64,000 bases of DNA from Fibrella forsythiae (GTDB lineage Bacteria > Bacteroidota > Bacteroidia > Cytophagales > Spirosomataceae). Location of the stretch: positions 682,001 through 746,000 of the forward strand of contig NZ_JAFMYW010000001.1 in assembly GCF_017353175.1 (NCBI RefSeq), written 5' to 3'. The notes beneath the pieces were generated by a model, which saw nothing but the letters and a program-made list of their open reading frames with translations, did no database searches and was not told the DNA's origin. Made by a program: the position numbers and the translations under genes. Shown piece by piece: positions 34,168-43,948 of the stretch (the stretch's first letter is position 1; each line of letters starts with the position of its first letter).

Positions 34168-35814
34168 ATGGATACCAACAGCGGAGCGCCCCGCCCCAAC
34201 AACAACTTTAGAAAGAATACCACTAACGCGCCGGGAAATCGGCAACAGGCAGGCATTAACCGATTCCTAGATACGGGTCTCGGCAAGTTGCCACCACAGG
34301 CGGTAGATCTGGAAGAAGCGGTTCTGGGCGCGCTGATGATCGAAAAAGATGCGCTGTCGGCTGTAGTGGACCTGCTGAAGCCTGAGACCTTCTATAAGGA
34401 GGCGCATCAGCGGGTTTATAAGGCGATTCTAACACTGTTCGCCAATTCAGAACCCATTGACCTTCTGACGGTTACCCAGCAACTGCGTAAAACTGGTGAG
34501 ATCGAGCTAGTGGGTGGCGGAGGCTATATTTCGGAGCTGACGCTCCGGGTTAACTCAGCGGCCAACATAGAATATCACGCCCGGATCATCACCGAGCAGG
34601 CCCTGAAACGCGGATTGATCACGATGTCGTCGGAGATTCAGCGCGATGCCTACGAAGACACCACCGACGTCTTCACCCTCCTCGACCGGACTGAACGCGA
34701 CCTGTTCCAGCTGACCGAGTCGAACATCCGCAAAACTGTCTCCGACATGCGCTCCATCGTGGGTGAAGCCCTGAAGGAGATGGAGACCAAGAAGAATCAG
34801 GAAGGCCTCACGGGGGTACCTTCCGGCTTCACCGCCCTCGACCGGTTAACATCCGGTTGGCAGCCGTCTGAATTGGTTATTATTGCCGCCCGGCCAGCGA
34901 TGGGCAAAACCGCTTTCGTTGTCTCTGCCCTCCGAAATGCGGCGGTGGACCATGGCAAACCGGTGGCTATTTTCTCGCTCGAAATGTCATCGGTGCAGCT
35001 GGTCAATCGTCTGATTTCCGCCGAGGCCGAGATCGATTCGGAGAAGATACGGAAGGGGCAGTTGGCACCGCACGAATGGCAACAGCTTCACCACAAAATT
35101 CAGCGACTTACCGAAGCACCGATCTACATCGACGACACGCCTGCGCTCTCCATTCTGGAACTTCGGGCAAAATGTCGCCGGTTGAAGGCACAGCACGATA
35201 TTCAGATCGTCGTGATCGACTACCTGCAATTGATGACCGGCGATAACAGCAAAGGGTCTAACCGCGAACAGGAAATTGCGTCGATTTCGAGGGCACTGAA
35301 AAACCTGGCCAAGGAATTGAACGTACCTGTGATTGCCCTGTCGCAGTTGAGCCGGGCCGTTGAAACGCGGGGAGGCGATAAAAAGCCGCAACTATCCGAT
35401 CTGCGGGAATCAGGATCTATCGAGCAGGATGCGGATATGGTTATGTTCCTGTATCGTCCTGAATATTACAACATTACTCAAGACGAAGCGGGTAATTCAA
35501 CGCTGGGCGTTGGTGAGGTCATCGTGGCTAAAAACCGGTCTGGCTCACTGGATACCATTCAGTTGCGATTCGTTAACCGTTTCACTAAGTTCTGTGACCT
35601 CGACGGTTACTTCACGCCGGTACCGGGTTCATTCCCTGAAGGCGTGTCGGGCATGAGCAGCTTCGATGGATCAGGAGCATCCGGCATGCCAGGGTCTATT
35701 CCGCCACCGGGTACCATGCCCCCGCTTCCACCAACGCCAGGTACGTTACGAAGCCGCGCCAACGATCTGTCTAACTTTGGTAATGCTGATCCAAGTCAGG
35801 AAACGCCGTTTTAA
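34168..35814 (+). CDS. dnaB: Replicative DNA helicase DnaB
   Basis: 548 residues. DnaB_N helical domain (~40-145, DLEEAVLGALMIEKDALSAV), linker, then the RecA-like DnaB_C domain: Walker A IIAARPAMGKTAF, Walker B IVVIDYLQLM, and the arginine-finger/signature region VAKNRSGSLDTIQLRF. The hexamer unwinds DNA ahead of the replisome. The C-terminus has a Gly/Pro/Ser-rich tail (~490-540) that is probably disordered. The ATG at 34168 (MDTNSGAPRP) is chosen; an open frame to 34129 would include the promoter. A strong terminator follows. No intein is visible. Confidence 0.96.
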   Translation: MDTNSGAPRPNNNFRKNTTNAPGNRQQAGINRFLDTGLGKLPPQAVDLEEAVLGALMIEKDALSAVVDLLKPETFYKEAHQRVYKAILTLFANSEPIDLLTVTQQLRKTGEIELVGGGGYISELTLRVNSAANIEYHARIITEQALKRGLITMSSEIQRDAYEDTTDVFTLLDRTERDLFQLTESNIRKTVSDMRSIVGEALKEMETKKNQEGLTGVPSGFTALDRLTSGWQPSELVIIAARPAMGKTAFVVSALRNAAVDHGKPVAIFSLEMSSVQLVNRLISAEAEIDSEKIRKGQLAPHEWQQLHHKIQRLTEAPIYIDDTPALSILELRAKCRRLKAQHDIQIVVIDYLQLMTGDNSKGSNREQEIASISRALKNLAKELNVPVIALSQLSRAVETRGGDKKPQLSDLRESGSIEQDADMVMFLYRPEYYNITQDEAGNSTLGVGEVIVAKNRSGSLDTIQLRFVNRFTKFCDLDGYFTPVPGSFPEGVSGMSSFDGSGASGMPGSIPPPGTMPPLPPTPGTLRSRANDLSNFGNADPSQETPF

Positions 35815-35828
35815 GCATCCAGAACCAG

Positions 35829-35871
35829 CTACAGAAAAAGCCCAGGGTGTTACTCTGGGCTTTTTCTGTAG
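35829..35871. terminator. dnaB terminator
   Basis: CTACAGAAAAAGCCCAG (35829-35845) pairs perfectly with 35855-35871; 9-nt loop, T-run in the right arm. Confidence 0.92.
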
Positions 35872-35896
35872 TTACTAACCATGATTCCTAAAACCT

Positions 35897-37786
35897 ATGC
35901 CTACCTCCCGTTCATCCAACTTATCACGCCGAACATTTACTGTCGGACTAGCAGCAACTGGCCTACTTGGCCACACAATTGCTCGGGCGGCAGCTGGTCT
36001 TCTGACGCCCGTCCCCCCTACTCCACCCACCAACAAACTGGTTGTTTATCAGATAGTTACACGGCTTTTTGGCAACCAGCAAACGGCGAATAAACCCTGG
36101 GGAAGTCTGGCTGAAAACGGGGTTGGCAAATTCAACGACATTACGGACAAAGCCCTTCAGGAAATCAAAAAAATGGGGGTCTCGCACGTTTGGTACACGG
36201 GCGTCATTGAACACGCGACCATGACGGGCTACTCATCGCTAGGCATTGCAAATGATAATCCGCTTGTGGTAAAAGGTCGTGCCGGCTCACCCTACGCCAT
36301 TAAAGACTATTACGATGTAGACCCTGACCTGGCGGTCGATGTCAGAAAACGGATGGCTGAGTTTGAGTCGCTGGTGAAACGCTCGCATGCCAACGGGTTG
36401 CAGGTGATCATCGATTTTGTACCGAATCACCTGGCACGCCAGTATAGTTCGGATGCTAAACCGGAAGGCGTTCAGGATCTGGGGCAAACCGACGACACAA
36501 CGAAGGCCTTTGACCCGCAAAACAATTTTTATTACCTCCCCGACCAGCCTTTTCAGCCGCCCGCAGGTACGTTGGTCCCCGAAGGAACGATCGCTCCGGA
36601 TTACGAAGAAAATCCGGCGAAGGCTACGGGTAATGATGTGTTTAAAGCGCAGCCTGACAGTAACGACTGGTACGAAACGATCAAGCTCAATTACGGTGTT
36701 GATTATCAGAACGGCCGGAAAACGTATTTCGACCCCATTCCGGGAACGTGGATCAAGATGCGCGATATTCTGCTCTTTTGGGCAGCAAAGGGCGTCGATG
36801 GGTTCCGGTGCGATATGGCCGAAATGGTACCGGTCGAATTCTGGGGTTGGGTAATTCCGCAGATTAAAGCCAGTAGGCCCGCCCCGGTGGTATCGGTGAA
36901 GCCCTCCAGGCCATCGGGCGCTACCGGGGCGCCTTCGGGTGTTAGTGCCGCACCCACTTACGCACCCCTTGTTTTCATTGCCGAGATTTACAACCCGCAA
37001 CAGTACGCCAATTACATCGAGACAGGAAAATTCGACTACCTCTACGACAAGGTTGGCCTGTATGATTCTGTTCGGGCACTCATGGAGGGGAAAGGTAGTC
37101 CCATTGCCATTTCAAGAGTTTGTCAGGGCGAATCAGGTACGTTAGGCAAGCACATGCTTCGTTTCCTGGAAAACCATGATGAGCAACGTATCGCGGCAAC
37201 ACAATTCGCCAACGACCCCTGGACGGCTGTGCCGGCCATGACGCTGTCGGCCACACTACAAACCGGGCCGGTTATGGTCTATGCGGGTCAGGAAGTGGGC
37301 GTAAAACCAATCCAGGCAGAAGGCTTTCAGGGCGACGATGGACGAACCACCATCTTCGATTACTGGGGTATCCCTGAATTCCAGGCCTGGACAAACGGCG
37401 GTGCGTTCGATGGCGGCAAATTAACCGCCGACCAGAAAAAGCTGCGGCAGTTCTACGTCCAGCTAGGTCAGCTGGTCAACGCCAGCGAGGCCATTAGGAA
37501 CGGTGCGTTTTATGATTTGCAACAGTATGGAAGGCCCGAAAAACTTTTCAGCTACCTGCGGTATTCGGCCAAACAGAAACTTTTGATCGTCTGCAACTTC
37601 GACCGGCAGGAAACGATACGTACGCAACTCCAAATTCCAGCTGATGTATGGAAAGCGATGAAGGTTGTCCCAAAGAAAACCTACACCTATCGTGATATTT
37701 TCCTGACGAAAACTACGATTACGGCAGGCCAGATTATTCCTGTAACCGTGCCGCCACTAGGTGCACTGGTGCTAACGATCTCGTAG
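35897..37786 (+). CDS. Tat-exported GH13 alpha-amylase-family enzyme
   Basis: 629 residues. Twin-arginine signal LSRRTFTVGLAATGLLGHTI. GH13 regions: VIIDFVPNHLAR (I), GVDGFRCDMAEMVP with the nucleophile Asp near 304 (II), LVFIAEIYNP with Glu near 363 (III), FLENHDEQR with Asp near 425 (IV). Between regions II and III (~325-355) is a low-complexity Pro/Ala/Ser/Val insert (RPAPVVSVKPSRPSGATGAP) not usual inside the barrel. Likely periplasmic, acting on alpha-glucans or maltodextrins. A different subfamily from the 4.8-kb enzyme. Start: the ATG at 35897, after the dnaB terminator, gives a proper Tat signal. The stop codon overlaps a GGTACGTT site. Confidence 0.9.
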   Translation: MPTSRSSNLSRRTFTVGLAATGLLGHTIARAAAGLLTPVPPTPPTNKLVVYQIVTRLFGNQQTANKPWGSLAENGVGKFNDITDKALQEIKKMGVSHVWYTGVIEHATMTGYSSLGIANDNPLVVKGRAGSPYAIKDYYDVDPDLAVDVRKRMAEFESLVKRSHANGLQVIIDFVPNHLARQYSSDAKPEGVQDLGQTDDTTKAFDPQNNFYYLPDQPFQPPAGTLVPEGTIAPDYEENPAKATGNDVFKAQPDSNDWYETIKLNYGVDYQNGRKTYFDPIPGTWIKMRDILLFWAAKGVDGFRCDMAEMVPVEFWGWVIPQIKASRPAPVVSVKPSRPSGATGAPSGVSAAPTYAPLVFIAEIYNPQQYANYIETGKFDYLYDKVGLYDSVRALMEGKGSPIAISRVCQGESGTLGKHMLRFLENHDEQRIAATQFANDPWTAVPAMTLSATLQTGPVMVYAGQEVGVKPIQAEGFQGDDGRTTIFDYWGIPEFQAWTNGGAFDGGKLTADQKKLRQFYVQLGQLVNASEAIRNGAFYDLQQYGRPEKLFSYLRYSAKQKLLIVCNFDRQETIRTQLQIPADVWKAMKVVPKKTYTYRDIFLTKTTITAGQIIPVTVPPLGALVLTIS

Positions 37787-37823
37787 GTACGTTGCGCTTA
37801 AGCGCCCCATCCACGCTAAACGC

Positions 37824-37855
37824 AAGAGGCCATTTCCTTCGGGAAATGGCCTCTT
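37824..37855. terminator. Bidirectional terminator with TTCG tetraloop
   Basis: AAGAGGCCATTTCC (37824-37837) pairs perfectly with 37842-37855 around TTCG. It lies between two converging genes. Confidence 0.92.
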
Positions 37856-37877
37856 ATTGGTATAATTGGCAGTAAGC

Positions 37878-40800
37878 TTACATCCCGCTTTGCTGTACTG
37901 TCAAATCGTCAACGGCCATAAGCGCCTTATTTGCGCTTTCCGGGTTCACAAACACCAGGTAGAGCTTATGCATACCCGATGTTGGCTTTTTGAAGGGAAT
38001 ACTAACTGGTCCTGCCGTTCCCACAGACACGTCGGCGTCGCCAAGCAAGGGCCCCGTCGGCGAATCAGTACGTACCTCTACTTTACCACCTGCCGACATG
38101 CCGGCTCTGGTCATTACTGAAGCACTCAGGCCCGAAATGCCCGTCAGGTCGATATCATTATACACCAGGTAACTGCCACTTTTCGTAGCAATAGCTACGT
38201 CATTGCCAGTTGGCATCTTCACGGTTGAGATGTCTTTCTTTCCATCGTAATTGATCGCCTTGAATTTCGGGCTACGGAGAGCCACCGACTTAACCTGAGT
38301 CAGAGGGCCAATTTGACCGTTACCCCGATCGGTGTAGGTCGCCGTCAGAATGTATGACCCGTCTTTTGTATGATCCTGGGTCATATAGTTACCCTGCAGG
38401 GGGTGTTTATCTGCCACTTTCGTGTCGGCCAATGACTGAATGTAGCGGACCATGTCTTCAGCTTCTTCGATTTTAAGTTGCGGGTGAGCGCTCATGGCTT
38501 GTTCGCCCCATACGCCACCACCACCACTAATGATCTTCTGCGCCAGGGCACGTACCCGCGTGGCACTTCTGTATTTTTTGGCCACATCGATATACGCTGG
38601 TCCGATCGATTTGCGCTCGATGGCGTGGCAGGATTTACAGTCGTTCAGTTCGATCAATCGTTTACCGGCCGTATAACCCAGGTTTGCCTGGTGCCCTTGT
38701 GCCAGCATGGTTTTATCAAAGCCTTCCACGTAGTTGATCGTCATCGTAACATCTTCAGGGTTAATGCCTTTTGCCAGCGTACCGTCTTCTTTATCGGCTA
38801 CGGCTGTCTGGTAAGCAATTGGCTGTTTGGGGAAGAAGAACGTTTTATTTCCCTTAACGGCCAGGTCAACCTTTGGCATGTCGTTACCCACCTTAACCGT
38901 CACTGTCTGCGTGGCTTTATTTCCAGCGGCATCGGTCACGGTCAGTGTTGGTGTGTAGATTCCCGGTTTGCTGAAAGTCATGGTTGGGTTTGCCTGCGTG
39001 CTGCGCGCCATTCCCTTCCCGAAATCCCAGTTGTAGGTAAGCGCGTCGCCATCATAATCCATCGTTCCCTTGGTTGAGAAGGTTACGGCAAGCGGGGCGG
39101 CTCCAACCAGTTTATTGGCCGACGCAACCGCTACCGGGCGGCGGTTTCCGGCGTTGTAGGTGATACGCGACAGACGGGCATCGTCATTGGCAGCAAACCA
39201 GTTCTGGCCATATTCGAGCGTGTACAGGCTACCATCCGGCGCAAACTGCATATCGATAACGTGCGAGAACTTCATGTTGGGGGCAAACCGCTCCATCTTC
39301 ACGAAATCCCCTTCCGGCGTCATGGTTACAGGGTTGATCCAGTCGCGCATCCAGTCGTAGGCAAAGAATTTTCCATCGTAAGCACGGGGAAACTTCACCT
39401 TCGAGTCGGCAGCGTAGTCGTCGTAGTAATAAACCGGGCCGCCCATGGCATTACGGCCACCTTTTCCAACGATCGCGCCGAATTCGGGCGAATCGGCATA
39501 AGGATAGTAGATGAACGCTTTCTGAGCAGGTGGCAATTCATTCAGGCCTGTGTTGTGGGGCGAATTGTTGACGGGTTTAGCCGGATCATAGGCCATGCCC
39601 CTTGAGGTGCTGTCTTTGAAATCGAAAACGTCATACGCCCTGTTATCGGCTACAAACATTGGCCAGCCAAAGAACCCGGCTTTCCGGGCCTGGTTCATTT
39701 CGTCATGGCCGCGGGGGCCGCGTTTCGCCCGGTTTTCACCAGCATCAGGGCCAACTTCGCCCCAATACAGAAAACCAGTGCGCTGGTCAACAGCAATCCG
39801 GTATGGATTCCGGTTCCCCATCACATAAATCTCCGGCCGGGCCTTGGGATTACCCGTAGCAAAAAGGTTTCCTTCCGGAATGGTGTAACCGCCGTTACCG
39901 TTTGGCGTAATGCGAAGAATTTTTCCGCGCAGGTCGTTCGTGTTCGACGACGTGCTGAGTGCATCCCAGCCCTGGCGACCTTCCCGGTTGTCGGAAGGCG
40001 AGTATCCATCTGAATTAAATGGATTGGTATCGTCTCCCGTCGACAGGTACAGGTTACCCTTCCGATCCCAGGCAATAGACCCACCCGTATGGCAGCAACC
40101 CGTCCGTTTAACAGGTACGCGAAGCAGCACTTTTTCAGTATTCATCAACAACGTGTCACGCGCGTCGTCGTAAGTAAACTGCGACAGGTGCTGGGCAGTG
40201 TCGGCACCAAATACGGCAGCATCGGGTGCATAATAGAGAAACAGCCGTTTGTTTGCTGCGTAATTCGGATCGACGTTTACCCCCATCAGACCGTACTCAA
40301 ACTTGGTGTAAACCGGCATCCGGGCCACGATCTTGGTCTTTTTCGTCGTGGGGTTATACACCTTCAACAGCCCTTTGCGCTCGCCAAACATCACTTTGCC
40401 ACCCGGCAGTACAACCAGTTCGGTTGGCTCATCCAGGCTGCTAACCATTACTTCGCGCTCGAAGCGATTTTCTTCAGGCGCAGGCATTGATTTGGCTTTG
40501 GCATAGTCCAGCGAAGTGGCCATAACAGATTGCAGACCGCCCAGCAGGTGCTTCAGGAAAACCGGATTGGCATATGTCTCGTCGGGGTGACCGAAATTGG
40601 TGTAAAACGCTTTCCCACCGTCGTAATCGTGGTACCAGGCCATTGGGTGATTATCGCCCATCTTGCCGTCCTTATACGTCTTCTCATCAATCTTTACGAG
40701 CACATTGATGGCCGGATTGACGTTTTTGAAGTCATAAAACTCATCTTTGATCTTCCAGCGATCAGGAAAACCAAACATCGACGCATTGTTTTTATTCACG

Positions 40801-41300
40801 GCATAGGCCTCACCCTCCTGCACGTTCGGGTTACCGGGGTGCGATGCGAACTGAGCTCCGGCCAGTTTATTATACCAGGCCCAGTCATATTCTGTGTCGG
40901 CGGCAGCATGAATACCAACGTACCCACCGCCCGACTGAATATAACGCTCGAAATTAACCTGTTGGGCATCGTTCAGAACATCACCGGTTGTACTCAGGAA
41001 AACCACGGCGCCGTATCGTTTCAGGTTATCCTCTGTAAATTTCCCGGCATCTTCCGTGGTATCAACGGCAAATCCGTTCTGTTTGCCCAATTCCATCAAT
41101 GTACGTTGACCCGTTGGAATTGACTGATGACGGAAACCCATAGTACGCGAGAAAACGAGTACCCGTTTGGCCGTTGGCGACTGCGCCTGTACGTTACTAC
41201 CAGGTACGTATGCAGCAGCTAATAAGCCGCCAGCCACGGCTATGGTTCGCCCCAGTCGGCGCGTACCGATCAGGCGCTGGTAAAGAGAAGGTGTATACAT
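37878..41300 (-). CDS. Multidomain ThuA / PQQ-type sugar dehydrogenase / PKD / cytochrome c / CBM6 protein
   Basis: 1140 residues. Signal peptide (TIAVAGGLLAAAYVPGSNVQAQ), then a ThuA-like domain (~45-262; AKRVLVFSRTMGFRHQSIP, GGGYVGIHAAADTEYDW), a glucose/sorbosone-dehydrogenase beta-propeller (~275-690; FEYGLMGVNVDPNYA, GGSIAWDRKGNLYLSTGDD, IYVMGNRNPYRIAVDQRTG), a PKD domain (~720-802; DALTYNWDFGKG), a cytochrome c domain with the heme site CKSCH (~887; distal IERKSIGPAY), and a CBM6-like domain (~1000-1136; GLSASVMTRAGMSAGGKVEV). Secreted enzyme, probably an oxidising sugar-active protein feeding electrons to its own heme. Such fusions are known in Bacteroidota; the substrate is unknown. 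The ATG at 41300 fits the signal. Confidence 0.9.
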   Translation of the reverse strand: MYTPSLYQRLIGTRRLGRTIAVAGGLLAAAYVPGSNVQAQSPTAKRVLVFSRTMGFRHQSIPTGQRTLMELGKQNGFAVDTTEDAGKFTEDNLKRYGAVVFLSTTGDVLNDAQQVNFERYIQSGGGYVGIHAAADTEYDWAWYNKLAGAQFASHPGNPNVQEGEAYAVNKNNASMFGFPDRWKIKDEFYDFKNVNPAINVLVKIDEKTYKDGKMGDNHPMAWYHDYDGGKAFYTNFGHPDETYANPVFLKHLLGGLQSVMATSLDYAKAKSMPAPEENRFEREVMVSSLDEPTELVVLPGGKVMFGERKGLLKVYNPTTKKTKIVARMPVYTKFEYGLMGVNVDPNYAANKRLFLYYAPDAAVFGADTAQHLSQFTYDDARDTLLMNTEKVLLRVPVKRTGCCHTGGSIAWDRKGNLYLSTGDDTNPFNSDGYSPSDNREGRQGWDALSTSSNTNDLRGKILRITPNGNGGYTIPEGNLFATGNPKARPEIYVMGNRNPYRIAVDQRTGFLYWGEVGPDAGENRAKRGPRGHDEMNQARKAGFFGWPMFVADNRAYDVFDFKDSTSRGMAYDPAKPVNNSPHNTGLNELPPAQKAFIYYPYADSPEFGAIVGKGGRNAMGGPVYYYDDYAADSKVKFPRAYDGKFFAYDWMRDWINPVTMTPEGDFVKMERFAPNMKFSHVIDMQFAPDGSLYTLEYGQNWFAANDDARLSRITYNAGNRRPVAVASANKLVGAAPLAVTFSTKGTMDYDGDALTYNWDFGKGMARSTQANPTMTFSKPGIYTPTLTVTDAAGNKATQTVTVKVGNDMPKVDLAVKGNKTFFFPKQPIAYQTAVADKEDGTLAKGINPEDVTMTINYVEGFDKTMLAQGHQANLGYTAGKRLIELNDCKSCHAIERKSIGPAYIDVAKKYRSATRVRALAQKIISGGGGVWGEQAMSAHPQLKIEEAEDMVRYIQSLADTKVADKHPLQGNYMTQDHTKDGSYILTATYTDRGNGQIGPLTQVKSVALRSPKFKAINYDGKKDISTVKMPTGNDVAIATKSGSYLVYNDIDLTGISGLSASVMTRAGMSAGGKVEVRTDSPTGPLLGDADVSVGTAGPVSIPFKKPTSGMHKLYLVFVNPESANKALMAVDDLTVQQSGM

Positions 41301-41437
41301 GAAGTGAAGACGTGCTTTAAAAAGTAAAGACAATCAGGATTGAAAACTATCTACTGCTATAAGGAATAGTCTTCGCTACTTTACCCTCCTAACCGGCAAG
41401 CTGGCTGTGCAGGATACCCAGGTGACCAGCACCAAAC

Positions 41438-41487
41438 GATGAGAAGCCCAACTCGATGGCTCGGCGGCTCGAATTGGGCTTCTCATC
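41438..41487. terminator. Terminator of the T9SS type B gene
   Basis: 19-bp stem with one mismatch (41438-41456 with 41469-41487), 12-nt loop. It lies just past the stop of the leftward gene. Confidence 0.82.
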
Positions 41488-41504
41488 TTACTTGCTTTGG
41501 TGCT

Positions 41505-43772
41505 TCAGCGCATAATCATCAGTGTTCCTTTGAAGCTTCGTTGGCCATACAGTATGGTGTAATAATAGACCCCTGCCGGATAATCGGGCGCGTACCAGCG
41601 GAATGCCCGATCGACTGAATCGAAGACCGATTTTCCCCAGCGATTGTAGACCGTAACGCGCTCGAACCGTTCCGTACAGGTTTCCACAGGTACGTTCATA
41701 AGCCCGAAATAATCGTTCTTACCATCGTTGTTGGGCGTGATCGTATTCGGAATCTTCATCTCGTCGTAGTTGATCTCCGGCGTTCTCACCTTCAGCACGA
41801 CACTGGTGGTATCTGTATTTTTAGGCTGGCAGCTTCCGTCGGTATTGGCGAAATCGAGCGTGAACGTAGCCTCACTTTTTCCCTGGAGCGTTGCGCAGGT
41901 AGCTTGCCATGAGAAAGGCGATTGCAACTCAGGTCGCCCCGTTTTGTTAGTAAACACCATGCCTGCACTCGCCAGATTGAAGCCTCTGCCTGTACCTGTC
42001 AGTTTCAGGGTATCGCCTTTGTCCGGGTCATTGCCAAAAACGGTAAACCGAACACCACCTGCGGCCGTATCTGCGGGGGTAACTACCAGTTCAATGACTC
42101 GGCTGGCCAACGAGGTTCGTATACTGGGCGGTTGGCTGGCCACGCCTTGCGCTGTCAGCCGAACGGTGGTCGTATCGCGGCGTTCGGTAGTACATTTTTT
42201 ATTGATCGCGATAAAATCAACGAGGTATTCGGTGCGGGTAGCCTGCGAACAGGTCGGTTTCCAGACAAACGGGCTCGACACCGTAGCGGTCCCTGATTTG
42301 GGGGAGAACGACATACCGGCGCTGGCCAGATCGAACCCCCGCCCAACTGCCTGAATTGTTACGGCTCCGTTCTGCGAATCCTTACCGATCCCATTGAATG
42401 TCAGCGACGTACCTACGGTTACGGTTGTCTGTCCGTTTCGCAGATCAGTGCTGGCGGCGGGCTTTGTTGCCACCGTGGCATTTACCAGCACCTGAATATT
42501 TATGATCGAGGTCAACCCCTGCGGGCAACCGTCGTCCGTTGCTTTTATTTGCAGCGTCACAGCTTTCCCATTGTTATACAAGGCGCAGGCATCGAAGCAG
42601 AACTGGGCCGTTGTGGTATCCCGACCGGTTCTCGACACCAGCACACCTGGCGTAATGGCCAGGCCCGATAATGATCCGCTTCCGTTCGCGATCGAGATCG
42701 TCTGGTTGGCGTTGGGGTCAGTCACGTAAAGCGTCAGGCAGGCGTTATCGGTGTCATTTAAGGTCAGGAGTGTACCTTCTTTGTAAAAACCACTGGCTCC
42801 CTGTGCTTTCATCAGCAGTACCGGCGGGTCATTCACGGGGCAATCGATCGCTTTCAGCTGGTAATCGCGCCGGACTCGCCCAATAGCAACGCCTTTTCTG
42901 TATTCGACCACCTCAACCGAAAACACGTAAAGGCCCGCCCGACTGGCCGTAACCGTCAGAATACCTGTCCGGGGATTGACTTGCAGCGGAATACTTCCCG
43001 GAATGGCATTGGTAGCCGAATACCCTGAACTCCAGTTGACAGTCGGGTACGGACCGGGATTAAACATAGGCGGAATGAGTTGGGTACCGATGCCCGGAAT
43101 CGGGTTGTTCTTGTCGCTGAACCCGTTGTAGGGCGTCACCATCGTATAAACCAGGCTGTCACCGTCGGGGTCTTTGGCCGAAAAGTCAAACGTGAACGGG
43201 CGATTCAGGCAGATGTAATCGCCTTTGGGCGTGTTAAAAACAGGCGATGAATTATACAGCGGCGTTGATGTGGCCGAGATAGCCGGAAATTCCAGATAAA
43301 ACGCGTCGGCAGCATCGCCAGGCAGATTGATGTTGACAATACCCGCGTTCCGGCAGCAGCGCTCCCAGGAAATGTAGTAGCCACCCGGATCATTAAACGC
43401 CTGCGGGTTCAGGGTAACATCAATGCCGTATCGAATAAGGCGTGTACTTTGCGTCGCCTGCGTGCAGTTGGGCAGTGTGGAGGCAACAAGTGACGAACCA
43501 GTCTGAGGCAACACAATACCAGACAAAAAAGCGTTGTCACGCTTCCGGAAAACGCCAAGCGAAACCGTGGCATCTTCGGCCCCCGGATTACCCGTCAACT
43601 GGTCGAAGTACAGGTTCAGGTTGATCCGGTGCGTATAGGCTCGTCCGGTGCCCAGGTATTGTAATTCTATTTCGCCACCGACAATATGGGTGGCCATCAC
43701 CATTCCCGGCAACAACCCGAACAGGCCAACGAAAAGCAGGAAATGAAAAAATGAACGGTATTGTTGAGTCAT
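41505..43772 (-). CDS. Large secreted protein with T9SS type B (gliding-motility) C-terminal domain
   Basis: 755 residues. Signal peptide (FFHFLLFVGLFGLLPGMVMA), then THIVGGEIELQYLG, the opening typical of a Bacteroidota surface-protein family. Several Ig/cadherin-like repeats follow; two paralogous segments contain GFDLASAGMSF and GFNLASAGMVF, each with SPFxWxxTC. The C-terminal gliding-motility CTD is complete: NTITPNNDGKNDYFGL, VTVYNRWGKSVFDS, YPAGVYYYTILYGQRSFKGT. It is exported by T9SS and attached to the surface. Probable adhesin-like role; no enzyme domain seen. The start at 43772 (MTQQYRSFFHF) matches the signal. Confidence 0.9.
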   Translation of the reverse strand: MTQQYRSFFHFLLFVGLFGLLPGMVMATHIVGGEIELQYLGTGRAYTHRINLNLYFDQLTGNPGAEDATVSLGVFRKRDNAFLSGIVLPQTGSSLVASTLPNCTQATQSTRLIRYGIDVTLNPQAFNDPGGYYISWERCCRNAGIVNINLPGDAADAFYLEFPAISATSTPLYNSSPVFNTPKGDYICLNRPFTFDFSAKDPDGDSLVYTMVTPYNGFSDKNNPIPGIGTQLIPPMFNPGPYPTVNWSSGYSATNAIPGSIPLQVNPRTGILTVTASRAGLYVFSVEVVEYRKGVAIGRVRRDYQLKAIDCPVNDPPVLLMKAQGASGFYKEGTLLTLNDTDNACLTLYVTDPNANQTISIANGSGSLSGLAITPGVLVSRTGRDTTTAQFCFDACALYNNGKAVTLQIKATDDGCPQGLTSIINIQVLVNATVATKPAASTDLRNGQTTVTVGTSLTFNGIGKDSQNGAVTIQAVGRGFDLASAGMSFSPKSGTATVSSPFVWKPTCSQATRTEYLVDFIAINKKCTTERRDTTTVRLTAQGVASQPPSIRTSLASRVIELVVTPADTAAGGVRFTVFGNDPDKGDTLKLTGTGRGFNLASAGMVFTNKTGRPELQSPFSWQATCATLQGKSEATFTLDFANTDGSCQPKNTDTTSVVLKVRTPEINYDEMKIPNTITPNNDGKNDYFGLMNVPVETCTERFERVTVYNRWGKSVFDSVDRAFRWYAPDYPAGVYYYTILYGQRSFKGTLMIMR

Positions 43773-43948
43773 ACAAATTGGGGCAGGGTACACTTGGTCC
43801 GATAACGGATGCTTAATTTAGCGGTTTATCTCGAAATAAGCGTCTATTGAAAGGAGCCTAACGGCTACTGCTTTCAAGGAAAGTACTATAAATCAGCTAC
43901 TTGTTAGTAGTCACATCCAGCAGGTCATTCCAGCGACCTCATTTTTTA

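Noticed and set aside
41505-43772. Possible adhesin repeats as a diversity-generating target
   Set aside because: No reverse transcriptase or template/variable repeat pair is visible.
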